Notes under the pieces: generated by a model
Told to the model about the DNA's origin: nothing
The model's input: the letters and a program-made list of their open reading frames with translations, nothing else
The model's database searches: none
Source: Actinobacteria bacterium OK074
Lineage (GTDB): Bacteria > Actinomycetota > Actinomycetes > Streptomycetales > Streptomycetaceae
DNA length: 64,000 nucleotides
Reading direction: 5' to 3'
Assembly: GCA_001298575.1 (NCBI GenBank)
Contig: LJCV01000285.1
Coordinates: forward strand, 60,516 to 124,515
Translations under genes and position numbers: made by a program
Shown here: in pieces, positions 16,496 to 25,399 of the stretch
Position numbering within the stretch: position 1 is the stretch's first letter
Layout: each line of letters opens with the position of its first letter

Positions 16496-18136
16496 ATGGA
16501 CGCCGTAACCCAGGTCCCCACCCCCGTCAACGAGCCGGTGCACGGCTACGCCCCCGGCTCGCCCGAACGGGCCCGGCTGGAAGCCAAGTTGAAGGAGCTG
16601 GCCGACAACCCCCTCGACCTGCCGTGCACCATCGGCGGCGAGCGGCGGCCGGGCGGCGGCGACGCCTTCACCGTCGTCCAGCCGCACAACCATCAGGCGG
16701 TGATCGGCACTTACCGCAACGCCACCCAGCAGGACGCGCGGGACGCCATCGACGCGGCCCTCGCCGCCGCGCCCGGCTGGCGTGCGCTGTCCTTCGACGA
16801 CCGGGCCGCGATCTTCCTCCGCGCCGCCGAACTCCTCGCCGGGCCCTGGCGCGAGACGCTCGCCGCCTCCACCATGCTCGGTCAGTCGAAGACCGCCCAG
16901 CAGGCCGAGATCGACTCCTCCTGCGAACTCATCGACTTCTGGCGCTTCAACGTCGCCTACGCCCGCCAGATCATCGCCGAGCAGCCGCCGGTCAACTCGC
17001 CCGGCGTGTGGAACCGGCTCGACCACCGTCCGCTCGAAGGGTTCGTCTACGCGATCACCCCCTTCAACTTCACCGCGATTGCGGGCAATCTGCCGACCGC
17101 GCCCGCGCTCATGGGCAACGTCGTCGTGTGGAAGCCGTCCCCGACGCAGACCCACGCCGCCGTCCTGCTGATGCGGCTCCTCGAAGAGGCGGGCCTGCCC
17201 GAGGGTGTCATCAACCTGCTCACCGGGGACGGCCTCGCCGTCTCCGAAGTGGCCCTGGAACACCGCGACTTGGCGGGCATCCACTTCACCGGCTCGACCA
17301 AGACCTTCCAGTACCTGTGGAAGACGGTCGGCAACAACATCGAGAAGTACCGCTCGTACCCGCGGATCGTCGGCGAGACCGGCGGCAAGGACTTCGTGGT
17401 CGCCCACCCGAGCGCCGACCGCGCGGTCCTCAAGACGGCACTCACGCGCGGGGCGTTCGAGTACCAGGGGCAGAAGTGCAGCGCCACGTCCAGGGCCTAC
17501 ATCCCCGCGTCGATCTGGAACGACGGCTTCAAGGAGGAGTTCGCGGCCGAGATCGACGGCATCACCATGGGCGACGTCACCGACCTCTCCCACTTCATCG
17601 GCGCGGTCATCGACGAGCGGTCCTTCGCCAAGAACAAGGCGGCCGTCGACCGCGCCCGCCAGGACCCGACGTGCACGATCGTCGCGGGCGGCACCTACGA
17701 CGACTCGGTCGGCTACTTCGTGCGCCCGACGGTCGTCGAGTGCACCGACCCGGCCAACGAGGTCTTCACCACGGAGTACTTCGGCCCGTTCCTCGCCGTG
17801 CACGTCTACGACGATTCATCCAACGACGCCTACGACGCCATGCTGACCCAGATGGAGTCCGTGTCGCCCTACGCCCTCACCGGCTCGGTCATCGCGAACG
17901 ACCGCGCGGCGGCGGCCCACACCATGGAGCAACTCCGGTACGCGGCGGGCAACTTCTACATCAACGACAAGTCGACGGGCGCGGTCGTCGGCCAGCAGCC
18001 CTTCGGCGGCGGTCGCGCCTCGGGCACCAACGACAAGGCGGGCGCCCCGCAGAACCTCCTGCGCTGGACCCTGACCCGGGCCATCAAGGAAACCCTGGTC
18101 CCGCCGACCGACTACCGCTACCCGCACATGGGCTGA
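16496..18136 (+). CDS. pruA: 1-pyrroline-5-carboxylate dehydrogenase
   Basis: This 546-aa NAD-dependent aldehyde dehydrogenase converts glutamate semialdehyde (from P5C) to glutamate, completing proline catabolism. The catalytic Glu is E294 in GETGGKD and the nucleophile is C328 in GQKCSATSRAY. The substrate anchor YAITPFNFTAIAGNLP and the C-terminal GQQPFGGGRASGTNDKAGAP are typical of the P5CDH subfamily. Length and start (ATG with AAGGAG upstream) are normal. It follows proline dehydrogenase on the same strand, with the putative regulator divergent from the pair. Confidence 0.96.
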   Translation: MDAVTQVPTPVNEPVHGYAPGSPERARLEAKLKELADNPLDLPCTIGGERRPGGGDAFTVVQPHNHQAVIGTYRNATQQDARDAIDAALAAAPGWRALSFDDRAAIFLRAAELLAGPWRETLAASTMLGQSKTAQQAEIDSSCELIDFWRFNVAYARQIIAEQPPVNSPGVWNRLDHRPLEGFVYAITPFNFTAIAGNLPTAPALMGNVVVWKPSPTQTHAAVLLMRLLEEAGLPEGVINLLTGDGLAVSEVALEHRDLAGIHFTGSTKTFQYLWKTVGNNIEKYRSYPRIVGETGGKDFVVAHPSADRAVLKTALTRGAFEYQGQKCSATSRAYIPASIWNDGFKEEFAAEIDGITMGDVTDLSHFIGAVIDERSFAKNKAAVDRARQDPTCTIVAGGTYDDSVGYFVRPTVVECTDPANEVFTTEYFGPFLAVHVYDDSSNDAYDAMLTQMESVSPYALTGSVIANDRAAAAHTMEQLRYAAGNFYINDKSTGAVVGQQPFGGGRASGTNDKAGAPQNLLRWTLTRAIKETLVPPTDYRYPHMG

Positions 18137-18239
18137 CGGACCGTCAGCACACGCGGACCGACGGACCGGCAAGTCGCCCGGCATCCCGCGCCCACCCGTT
18201 CCGGCAACGGCCCGCGCGGGAGCCGGGCACACTGCCCCC

Positions 18240-19136
18240 ATGGCCACCGACACCAACACCGACCGCACCGAGCCCGTCACCGTGACCGCCGACGACGGCG
18301 TACGACTCTGGGCGCGCCGCGGCGGACAGGGCAGCGAGCCGCTGGTGCTCTGCCACGGCGGCCCCGGACTGTGGGACATGTTCACGGACGTCGCCGCACT
18401 CCTGGCCGACCGCGCCACGGTCATCCGCTGGGACCAGCGCGGCTGCGGCCGTTCGGAGCGGTGCGCGGGCCCCTGGACGACCGAACGCTTCGTGGCCGAT
18501 CTCGACGCCGTACGACGGCACTTCGGGCTCGACAACATGACCCTCCTCGGCCACTCCTGGGGCGCCCAACTGGCCCTCTCCTACGCCCTCGCCCACCCCG
18601 ACCGCGTCACGCGCCTCGTCTACGTCGCCGGTACCGGCATCGGACCGGACGCCGACTGGCACTCGGCGTTCCACGAGAACTTCCGTGCCCGCATCGGCGA
18701 CGACCCCGAACGGCTGGCCCGCTGGCAGGAGTTGACGGAGCGTCAGGAACGGCGGGAGGCCACGGCCGTCGAGGACCGGGAGGCCGCCGTGCTCCAGTGG
18801 TCGGCCGAGTTCGAGGACCGGGAGCGGGCCCTGGCGCACGCCGGGCGCATGGCCGACCCCTGGTTCGGGATCAACGCCGACTGCAACGACGCGCTCAACG
18901 CCGAGCGGCGGCGGACCTGGGGGACCCCGGCGCTGGAGGCCGCCTGCCGCCGGCTCGACGTCCCCGTCACCGTCGTCGACGGGGCGTGCGACATCCGGCC
19001 GCGCTCGGCGGTGGACTCCCTCGTGCGGGCGCTGCCCCGGGTGCGGCGCGTGGTGCTGCCGGGCGCCGGGCACCTGCCGTGGGTCGAGGACCCGGACGGC
19101 TTCCGGAAGGCGGTCCTCGACCTGCCGGCCGACTGA
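18240..19136 (+). CDS. Alpha/beta hydrolase, proline-iminopeptidase-like
   Basis: This 298-aa hydrolase has the HGGPG oxyanion motif (CHGGPGLWD), the WDQRGCGRS segment and the nucleophile elbow GHSWGA, all characteristic of the prolyl aminopeptidase-related group. The catalytic His is probably in PGAGHLPWVEDP near the C-terminus. The ATG start gives a normal N-terminus. Its position just after the proline degradation genes suggests, but does not prove, a role in releasing N-terminal proline from peptides; other ester or amide substrates are possible. Confidence 0.85.
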   Translation: MATDTNTDRTEPVTVTADDGVRLWARRGGQGSEPLVLCHGGPGLWDMFTDVAALLADRATVIRWDQRGCGRSERCAGPWTTERFVADLDAVRRHFGLDNMTLLGHSWGAQLALSYALAHPDRVTRLVYVAGTGIGPDADWHSAFHENFRARIGDDPERLARWQELTERQERREATAVEDREAAVLQWSAEFEDRERALAHAGRMADPWFGINADCNDALNAERRRTWGTPALEAACRRLDVPVTVVDGACDIRPRSAVDSLVRALPRVRRVVLPGAGHLPWVEDPDGFRKAVLDLPAD

Positions 19137-19427
19137 GGCGCGACTGAAACCCCAGGTCAGGCGGGTGTGACGGACCACACCGTCTCAGATAGTAGGAAGT
19201 CCGAGTAATTGTGCAGACAGATGCGCGGACCTCGCTTAGCTTTGTAGGAGCCGAACGCCTCGCTCGATCCAGCGAAGGGCGGTCGTGAGCCGGGCCCCAT
19301 GCAGGCAACCCCTGCGGTCCGCCGCTCCCCTCCCACATCTGGGGGTCCCTCCACGCCCTTGAGGCAGTGGGGGAGTCTCGAACACCCTCCATCCGCGCTC
19401 CCGTCTGTCCGAAGGAGTCGATTTCCC

Positions 19428-19559
19428 ATGGCCGAGACGACCGTCCGCCGTCGAGTCCGTCACGTCTCGCGTACGAGCGAGTCCGACCGCAAGAACGCCG
19501 CCGCCGCGCTCCAGCGTGCCCTCGACCGCCGCGACAACGGCGGCCAGACCGGCCACTGA
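19428..19559 (+). CDS. Small basic conserved-looking protein (43 aa), function unknown
   Basis: The ATG at 19428 is preceded by GAAGGAG (19411-19417) and opens a 43-codon frame beginning AETTVRRRVRHVSRTSESDR and ending GGQTGH. It is Arg-rich and probably helical in the middle (AAAALQRALDRR). A large stem-loop follows at 19641-19685. Good ribosome binding, GC-biased codons and the terminator support a real gene. I do not recognise a domain. The 291-bp spacer before it (19137-19427) may hold its promoter. Confidence 0.72.
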   Translation: MAETTVRRRVRHVSRTSESDRKNAAAALQRALDRRDNGGQTGH

Positions 19560-19640
19560 GCCTTGGCCAGACTCGTCACGGAACGACGCGTCGATCGCGC
19601 CGTAACCGGGTAGTAACCCAAGAGCCGGGAGCCGCACCCG

Positions 19641-19685
19641 CCCGGGGTGCGACGCGGACCTGCGTGGTCCACGCCGCACCCCGGG
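19641..19685. terminator. Bidirectional stem-loop terminator
   Basis: CCCGGGGTGCG (19641-19651) pairs perfectly with CGCACCCCGGG (19675-19685). An inner GGACC/GGTCC stem tops the hairpin. It lies between convergent genes (the 43-aa protein and the phosphatase) and could serve both. No T tract is present, which is common in Streptomyces. Confidence 0.75.
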
Positions 19686-19719
19686 AAAGCGCCCCGCAGG
19701 CAAGCGGGCAGGGCCCCGC

Positions 19720-21294
19720 TCACCCGCTCCGCCGCACCTCGAAGTGGTCGATCCGCTCGCCGTTCTGCGCCAGCGCCGACACCGTCAGACGCGGACGCGA
19801 ACCGCTCTCCGCCGTCACCGCCAAGAACGAGAACCCGGCGTACCGCACCCGCGACCACTCCACGCTCTCGTGCGCCTGGCCCTGGTCCTTCGTCCAGTGG
19901 AAGGTGTCCACCGACTCGCGGTCGGCGACATGGCCCTCGTAGCTGTCCTTCACCCCGCCCGGGAAGCCGTACAGGTCACGGCCGCCGCCGCCCGCCGTGA
20001 CGTACACGATCCCGTCCCGCGTCGGGTCCGCCGAGCCGCCGACCGGGACCTTGCGCCCCACCGCCCCGCCGCGCAGCGCGTCCGTGCGCTCGTACACGTG
20101 GTTGTGGCCGTTGATCACCAGGTCCACCTGATGCTGGTCGAACAGTGGCACCCACTCCGCCCGCACCCCGCCCTCGGACGCGTGCGACGACGTCGAGTAC
20201 GCGCAGTGGTGGAAGTAGACGACCACGAAGTCGACCTCCTTGGCCGCCCGCAGCTCCGCGAGCCGCGTCGCCAGCCACTTCGTCTGCCGGCCCGCCGTGT
20301 AGCCGAGGTTCGCGGGGATCTCGTACGACACGTCGTTGGCGTCCAGCGCGACGACGCCGACGTTGCCGTAGACGAAGGAGTACACGCCCGGTGCCGTGCG
20401 CGGGTCGAAGCCGTTGTCGGGGAGGGACCAGCGGGCGAGCTGGCCGCCGTAGCCGTCGTGGGGGTACCACGCCTCCATGTCGTGGTTGCCGGTGGTCACC
20501 ATCCACGGGACCGACTTCGACACCACCTCGTTCTGCTTGAGGAACAGGTCCCAGTAACCGGGGTCGTACGCGTCCGACTTGGTGCCGTGGCCGTTGGAAT
20601 CGGCGTAGCAGATGTCGCCCGCGTGCAGGTGGAAGGCGGGGTCCTGCTTGAGCAGCACGTTGTCGTTGGCGAGGGCGGCGCGGCTGACGCCCTGGTCGCC
20701 GAAGGCCGTGAACGTGAACTTCTCCGGGCTCGCCGGCGCCGTGCGGAAGGAGCTGACCGTGGCGCGGTGGCTCGCGGAAGCCGGGTCGAAGCCGTCGTGG
20801 CCGACGCCGTAGTAGTACGTCGTGCCGGGGCGCAGGCCGTCCAGGGCCGCGTGCACGTAGTACTGGTCGAGCGCCAGGCGCACGCCCCGCACGCCCGGGG
20901 TGTGCAGCGCGCGGATCTCCGCCTCGACCTTGCGGCCGAGGTCGTCCGGGGCCGAACCCACCCGTACGTACGGCTTCCTGACCGCGAACGGCACCTGCCA
21001 GGAGATCCGCATCCGGGTCTTCGGGTCGGCGCCGAAGGCGAGATGGCGTCCGAGGGGCGAGACGGCCGAGCCGGGTACGGTGGCGGTCGGCGAGGCGGAG
21101 GGGGCGGACGCGCCCGAGCCGCACCCCGTGAGCAGTCCGCTCGCCACCGCACCCGCCGTCACCAGCGTGCCGCGCCGGGACACCAGCTTGGCGCGCGCGT
21201 ACTCGTACTGCTCCGCCATACTCATCCGGCGGGCCGGCTCCGGCGGAATGCCGATGTTCGGGATGTCCAAGCGGTTGTCCAAGCGGTTGTCCAT
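19720..21294 (-). CDS. Secreted purple acid phosphatase-type metallophosphoesterase
   Basis: This 524-aa protein has a fibronectin-like purple acid phosphatase N-terminal domain (about 85-185) and a metallophosphoesterase domain. All metal motifs are seen: GDQG (199-202), GDICYAD (226-232), GNHD (269-272), FHHCAYS (361-367) and GHNHVYER (396-403). The signal region has a twin-arginine motif (SRRGTLV, residues 39-45) followed by a lipobox-like LLTGC (Cys58), so export by Tat as a lipoprotein is likely. The N-terminus contains a short duplication (DNRLDNRLD); Met24 or Met26 are alternative starts. A PHO-box-like repeat upstream suggests phosphate-starvation control. Confidence 0.9.
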   Translation of the reverse strand: MDNRLDNRLDIPNIGIPPEPARRMSMAEQYEYARAKLVSRRGTLVTAGAVASGLLTGCGSGASAPSASPTATVPGSAVSPLGRHLAFGADPKTRMRISWQVPFAVRKPYVRVGSAPDDLGRKVEAEIRALHTPGVRGVRLALDQYYVHAALDGLRPGTTYYYGVGHDGFDPASASHRATVSSFRTAPASPEKFTFTAFGDQGVSRAALANDNVLLKQDPAFHLHAGDICYADSNGHGTKSDAYDPGYWDLFLKQNEVVSKSVPWMVTTGNHDMEAWYPHDGYGGQLARWSLPDNGFDPRTAPGVYSFVYGNVGVVALDANDVSYEIPANLGYTAGRQTKWLATRLAELRAAKEVDFVVVYFHHCAYSTSSHASEGGVRAEWVPLFDQHQVDLVINGHNHVYERTDALRGGAVGRKVPVGGSADPTRDGIVYVTAGGGGRDLYGFPGGVKDSYEGHVADRESVDTFHWTKDQGQAHESVEWSRVRYAGFSFLAVTAESGSRPRLTVSALAQNGERIDHFEVRRSG

Positions 21295-21335
21295 ACGGGT
21301 GAGGTTTCCCGGTGCGGCCCAACGCCCGCCAGGCG

Positions 21336-21357
21336 TACGGGTGAACGGCATCCGAAC
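21336..21357 (-). promoter_or_regulatory. Candidate PHO box (two direct-repeat units)
   Basis: Read towards the phosphatase gene, GTTCGGATGCC (21357-21347) is followed immediately by GTTCACCCGTA (21346-21336). This is the 11-nt tandem arrangement of the Streptomyces PhoP box, with GTTCACC matching the core exactly in the second unit. It sits 42 bp upstream of the start codon. Confidence 0.65.
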
Positions 21358-21388
21358 AGAGGGTCCCGGAGACGCGCCCAGGCCGTCG

Positions 21389-21407
21389 AAAAAGCCCCCC
21401 GAGGGCT
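21389..21407 (-). terminator. Short hairpin with T-run reading towards the phosphatase gene
   Basis: On the minus strand AGCCC-TCGGG-GGGCT is followed by TTTT. The stem is only 5 bp. It could stop stray antisense transcription entering the phosphatase promoter or act as a weak attenuator. It lies in the leuB upstream region. Confidence 0.35.
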
Positions 21408-21462
21408 GTCCGAATCGCGGACACCCCGTGTCATCCCATGGGACGAGGAGTAGATTGCCGCC

Positions 21463-22506
21463 ATGTCTCGCAGCATCAATCTCGCAGTGATTCCCGGTGA
21501 CGGCATCGGCCAGGAGGTCGTGGCCCAGGGTCTCAAGGTCCTCTCCGCCGTTCTCCCGCAGGATGTGAAGCTGGAGACGAAGGAGTTCGACTTCGGCGCC
21601 CGGCGCTACCACGCCACCGGTGAGACCCTCACCGACGCCGACCTCGCCGCCCTCAAGCAGCACGACGCGATCCTCCTCGGCGCGATCGGCGACCCGAGCG
21701 TGCCCTCCGGCGTGCTGGAGCGCGGCTTCCTGCTCAAGCTCCGCTTCGCCTTCGACCACCACGTCAACCTGCGGCCCTCGAAGCTGCTCCCGGGTGTCGA
21801 GACCCCGCTCGCGGGTCAGCCCGAGATCGACTTCGTCGTCGTCCGCGAAGGCACCGAAGGCCCCTACACGGGCAACGGCGGCACCATCCGCCAGGGCACC
21901 GAGCACGCGGTCGCCACCGAGGTCTCGCTGAACACCGCGTTCGGCATCGAGCGGGTCGTGCGCGACGCCTACGCCCGCGCCCAGGCCCGCCCGCGCAAGA
22001 AGCTGGCCCTCGTCCACAAGAACAACGTGCTCGTGCACGCCGGTCACCTGTGGACGGACATCTTCAACAAGGTCGGCGCGGAGTTCCCCGACGTCACCAC
22101 CGAGTACATGCACGTGGACGCGGCGACGATCTACCTCGTCACGCAGCCCGAGCGCTTCGACGTGATCGTCACCGACAACCTGTTCGGCGACATCATCACC
22201 GACCTGGCCGCCGCCATCTCCGGCGGTATCGGGGTCGCCGCCTCCGGCAACATCAACCCGAGCGGCGCGTTCCCCTCCATGTTCGAGCCCGTGCACGGCT
22301 CGGCGCCCGACATCGCGGGCCAGGGCAAGGCCGACCCGTCGGCCACCGTCCTGTCCGTCGCCCTGCTCCTGCGCCACCTCGGCTACGAGACCGAGGCCGC
22401 GCGCATCGAGGAGGCCGTCTCGGCCGACCTGGCCGAGCGCGTCGGAAAGCCCGCGCGCAGCACGACCGAGATCGGCGACGCCCTCGTCGTACGAGTAGCA
22501 GGCTGA
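21463..22506 (+). CDS. leuB: 3-isopropylmalate dehydrogenase
   Basis: This 347-aa enzyme oxidatively decarboxylates 3-isopropylmalate to 2-oxoisocaproate, the third step of leucine synthesis. The start matches the family (NLAVIPGDGIGQEVV). Substrate arginines lie in the helical stretch LERGFLLKLRFAFDHHVNLRP, and the metal- and cofactor-binding segments VTDNLFGDIITDLAA and EPVHGSAPDIAGQGKADP are intact. The short form is typical of actinobacteria. GAGGAG precedes the ATG. ilvE follows after a terminator, so the two are probably separate transcription units. Confidence 0.97.
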   Translation: MSRSINLAVIPGDGIGQEVVAQGLKVLSAVLPQDVKLETKEFDFGARRYHATGETLTDADLAALKQHDAILLGAIGDPSVPSGVLERGFLLKLRFAFDHHVNLRPSKLLPGVETPLAGQPEIDFVVVREGTEGPYTGNGGTIRQGTEHAVATEVSLNTAFGIERVVRDAYARAQARPRKKLALVHKNNVLVHAGHLWTDIFNKVGAEFPDVTTEYMHVDAATIYLVTQPERFDVIVTDNLFGDIITDLAAAISGGIGVAASGNINPSGAFPSMFEPVHGSAPDIAGQGKADPSATVLSVALLLRHLGYETEAARIEEAVSADLAERVGKPARSTTEIGDALVVRVAG

Positions 22507-22531
22507 CCCGCCGCGCCACTCCTGCACGACA

Positions 22532-22564
22532 GCCGCCGGGTCGCATATGCACCCGGCGGCTTTT
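22532..22564 (+). terminator. Rho-independent terminator after leuB
   Basis: GCCGCCGGGT (22532-22541) pairs perfectly with ACCCGGCGGC (22551-22560) around a 9-nt loop and is followed by TTTT. It begins 26 bp after the leuB stop and is a textbook terminator. Confidence 0.92.
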
Positions 22565-22712
22565 CGTATGGCCTCGCCGGGTGTCACCATCAACCCCTGG
22601 GTCGCTTTCACGCCGTTTTCGTCCACGGCCCCCCGCGCGCGATAATCGAACGCGGAGCCGCGGCATGAGGCAATGCTCGGACGTCCTACCACCGGACCTG
22701 GCAGCAGGTTCT

Positions 22713-22775
22713 GTGCGTCTCTGCGGATGCAGGGCGGGTACGGGCGTGAGCGCGGCCCGTCACAACAACCGGTGA
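22713..22775 (+). CDS. Possible 20-aa upstream peptide of ilvE
   Basis: A GTG-initiated frame encodes a 20-residue peptide with a CGC cysteine pair (VRLCGCRAGTG) and the end RHNNR. Its TGA lies 13 bp before the ilvE ATG and overlaps the ilvE ribosome-binding site (GAAGGA), so translation could be coupled. The start has no strong Shine-Dalgarno sequence. It may be chance; it is listed because cysteine-rich upstream peptides act as regulatory leaders elsewhere in actinobacteria. Confidence 0.3.
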   Translation: MRLCGCRAGTGVSAARHNNR

Positions 22776-22788
22776 AGGACAACCACTC

Positions 22789-23880
22789 ATGACGACGCCC
22801 ACGATCGAGCTCAAGCCGTCCGCCAGCCCGCTGTCCGCCGCGGAGCGCGACGCGATCCTCGCCAGCCCCCTCGGTTTCGGCCGCTACTTCACCGACCACA
22901 TGGTGACGATCAAGTGGACGGAGGGGCGCGGCTGGCACGACGGTCAGCTCGTCCCGTACGCGCCGATCTCCCTCGACCCGGCCTCCATGGTGCTGCACTA
23001 CGCCCAGGAGATCTTCGAGGGCCTCAAGGCGTACCGGCAGCCCGACGGCACGGTCGCCACCTTCCGCCCCGACCAGAACGCCCGGCGCTTCCAGCGCTCC
23101 GCCCACCGGATGGGCATGCCCCAGCTACCGGTCGAGACGTTCGTCGAGGCGTGCGACGCGCTCGTCCAGCAGGACAAGGACTGGGTCCCGGCGCACGGCG
23201 GCGAGGAGTCGCTCTACCTGCGCCCGTTCATGATCGCCAACGAGATCGGCCTGGGCGTGCGCCCGGCCAACGAGTACCTCTTCATCGTCATCGCCTCCCC
23301 GGCGGGCGCCTACTTCCCCGGTGGCGTGAAGCCGGTCTCCATCTGGCTCTCCGAGGACCGTGTCCGCGCCGTCCCCGGCGGCGTGGGCGACGCCAAGACC
23401 GGCGGAAACTACGCCGCTTCGCTCCTCGCCCAGGCCGAGGCCGCCGAGAAGGGCTGCGACCAGGTCTGCTACCTCGACGCGGTCGAGCACAAGTGGGTCG
23501 AGGAACTCGGCGGCATGAACCTGTACTTCGTGTACGGCGACCGGATCGTCACCCCCGCGCTGACGGGTTCCCTCCTGGAGGGCGTCACCCGCGACAGCCT
23601 CCTGACCGTCGCCCGCGACCTGGGCCACACGGCGGAGGAAGGCAGCATCTCCATCGACCAGTGGCAGCGGGACGCCGAGAACGGCACCCTCACCGAGGTC
23701 TTCGCCTGCGGCACGGCGGCGGTCATCACCCCCGTCGGCACGGTCAAGCGCACCGGCGCCGAGTGGCGGCAGTCGGGCGGCGAACCCGGCCCGGTCACCA
23801 TGAAGTTGCGCGAGGCACTCCTCGACGTCCAGCGCGGCATCAGCGCGGACACGCACGGCTGGATGCACCAGCTGGGCTGA
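22789..23880 (+). CDS. ilvE: Branched-chain amino acid aminotransferase
   Basis: This 363-aa fold-type IV PLP enzyme catalyses the final transamination for Leu, Ile and Val, with glutamate as donor. The PLP lysine is K203 in GGVGDAKTGGNYAASL. Other hallmarks are FEGLKAYR, LYLRPFMIA, EELGGMNLYFVY and the cofactor segment ACGTAAVITPVG. The length and eukaryote-like sequence fit the long BCAT group found in actinobacteria. GAAGGA precedes the ATG. It follows leuB, though behind a terminator, within a branched-chain amino acid neighbourhood. Confidence 0.97.
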   Translation: MTTPTIELKPSASPLSAAERDAILASPLGFGRYFTDHMVTIKWTEGRGWHDGQLVPYAPISLDPASMVLHYAQEIFEGLKAYRQPDGTVATFRPDQNARRFQRSAHRMGMPQLPVETFVEACDALVQQDKDWVPAHGGEESLYLRPFMIANEIGLGVRPANEYLFIVIASPAGAYFPGGVKPVSIWLSEDRVRAVPGGVGDAKTGGNYAASLLAQAEAAEKGCDQVCYLDAVEHKWVEELGGMNLYFVYGDRIVTPALTGSLLEGVTRDSLLTVARDLGHTAEEGSISIDQWQRDAENGTLTEVFACGTAAVITPVGTVKRTGAEWRQSGGEPGPVTMKLREALLDVQRGISADTHGWMHQLG

Positions 23881-23890
23881 CCCGGCTGCC

Positions 23891-23950
23891 AAGTGCGCCT
23901 CCCCCAACGGGCGTTGCGTGAACGCAAAGAACAAAAGGGGAGGCGCACTT
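23891..23950. terminator. Long stem-loop after ilvE
   Basis: A perfect 14-bp inverted repeat (AAGTGCGCCTCCCC at 23891-23904, GGGGAGGCGCACTT at 23937-23950) encloses 32 nt that include a smaller GCGTT/AACGC hairpin. It starts 10 bp after the ilvE stop and probably terminates transcription. It has no T run and ends 34 bp before the next start codon. Confidence 0.7.
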
Positions 23951-23984
23951 GTGGTCACCGTGCGCACCGGGCACGTTACGGCTC

Positions 23985-25334
23985 ATGGGACGAGAGCAAA
24001 CAGCGCATCACCTGCCGCCGAGCAGCCGGAGCGGCGGAAGCGGCCACTGGAAGAAGATCTGGATCGGGTCGGCCGGGAACATGGTCGAGTGGTACGACTG
24101 GTTCGTCTACGCCAGCTTCGCCACGTACTTCGCGGGCGCGTTCTTCCCGGACGACAACCCCACCGCCCAACTCATGAACACCGCGGGCATCTTCGCCGTC
24201 GGCTTCTTCATGCGCCCGGTCGGCGGCTGGCTGCTCGGCCGGATCGGCGACCGCAAGGGCCGTAAGGCCGCGCTGACGTTGACGGTCACGCTGATGTCGG
24301 CCTCCGCGGTCCTCATCGCCGTCGCGCCGACCTACGCGGTCGCGGGCTACGGCGGCGCGTTCGTCCTGCTCGTGGCCCGCCTGCTGCAAGGTCTTTCGGT
24401 GGGCGGCGAGTACGCGGCCAGCGCGACCTACCTCACCGAGGCGTCCGACCCGCGCCGCCGGGGCTTCGCCTCCAGCTTCCAGTACGTGTCGATGACCGCC
24501 GGGCAGATCGTCGGCCTCGGCCTGCTGATCGTCCTCCAACGCACGCTGTCCGACGGGGCGTTGCACAGCTGGGGCTGGCGCATCCCGTTCGTCGTCGGCG
24601 CCCTCGGCGCGGCCGTCGTCTTCTACCTGCGCCGCGCCATGCTGGAGACGGAGGTCTACGAGGCCGACGACGCCACCGTCGCCGAACGCGGCACCCTGCG
24701 CGCCCTGTGGCAGCACAGGCGCGAGGCGTTCCTGGTCGTCGCGCTGACGATGGGCGGCACGGTCGCGTACTACACGTACACGACGTACCTCACCAAGTAC
24801 CTGTCCAACTCGGCGGGCCTGCCGAAGGAGACCGCGACGCTGGTCTCCTTCACCGCGCTGATCGTCTTCGCGTGCGTCCAGCCGCTCGCCGGCGCCCTGT
24901 CCGACCGCGTCGGCCGCCGCCCGCTGCTGATCACCTTCGCGGTCGGCTCGACCCTCCTCACCGTCCCGATCATGACCCTGCTCAAGCGCGCCGACGGCTA
25001 CTGGTCCGCCCTCGGCCTGTCCCTGCTGGCCCTCGTGATCGTCACCGGCTACACCTCGATCAACGCGTGCGTGAAGGCGGAACTCTTCCCGACCGGCATC
25101 CGCGCGCTGGGCGTCGCCCTCCCGTACGCCGTCGCCAACGCGCTCTTCGGCGGCACGGCCGAGTACGTGGCCCTGTGGTTCAAGGACGCGGGCGCCGAGT
25201 CCGGCTTCTTCTGGTACGTGGCCGCCTGCGCCGCCGTCTCGCTCGTCGTCTACGTCGGCATGCGCGAGACCCGCGACCTGGACCTGAAGCGGGTGAAGGC
25301 GCCCGCGCAGGAGTCCGTGCGAGCCTCCGGGTGA
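23985..25334 (+). CDS. MFS transporter, metabolite:H+ symporter (MHS) family
   Basis: This 449-aa, 12-TM transporter is related to the alpha-ketoglutarate, citrate and proline/betaine symporters (KgtP, ProP). The diagnostic MHS opening NMVEWYDWFVYASFATYFA is followed by GIFAVGFFMRPVGGWLLGRI and GDRKGRKAAL, and the RLLQGLSVGGEYAASATYLTE signature is present. I use the ATG at 23985, giving a short polar N-terminus. The location between ilvE and cimA hints at export or uptake of a 2-oxo or dicarboxylic acid, but the substrate is not predictable from sequence. Confidence 0.9.
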   Translation: MGREQTAHHLPPSSRSGGSGHWKKIWIGSAGNMVEWYDWFVYASFATYFAGAFFPDDNPTAQLMNTAGIFAVGFFMRPVGGWLLGRIGDRKGRKAALTLTVTLMSASAVLIAVAPTYAVAGYGGAFVLLVARLLQGLSVGGEYAASATYLTEASDPRRRGFASSFQYVSMTAGQIVGLGLLIVLQRTLSDGALHSWGWRIPFVVGALGAAVVFYLRRAMLETEVYEADDATVAERGTLRALWQHRREAFLVVALTMGGTVAYYTYTTYLTKYLSNSAGLPKETATLVSFTALIVFACVQPLAGALSDRVGRRPLLITFAVGSTLLTVPIMTLLKRADGYWSALGLSLLALVIVTGYTSINACVKAELFPTGIRALGVALPYAVANALFGGTAEYVALWFKDAGAESGFFWYVAACAAVSLVVYVGMRETRDLDLKRVKAPAQESVRASG

Positions 25335-25399
25335 CGGGCGTGACGACCGCATTCTGAGACGGCGGGAGCCGGGGGCGGGATATGTGCCAGACTGCCCCC

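Noticed and set aside
23891..23950. 14-bp inverted repeat as the termini of a small mobile element
   Set aside because: It is only 60 bp long, lacks target-site duplications, and sits just after the ilvE stop, so a terminator is the simpler reading.
23976..25352. 458-codon minus-strand frame antisense to the MHS transporter
   Set aside because: Compositionally it is the usual Asp/Arg/Gly-rich antisense shadow of a high-GC gene, without motifs or a ribosome site.
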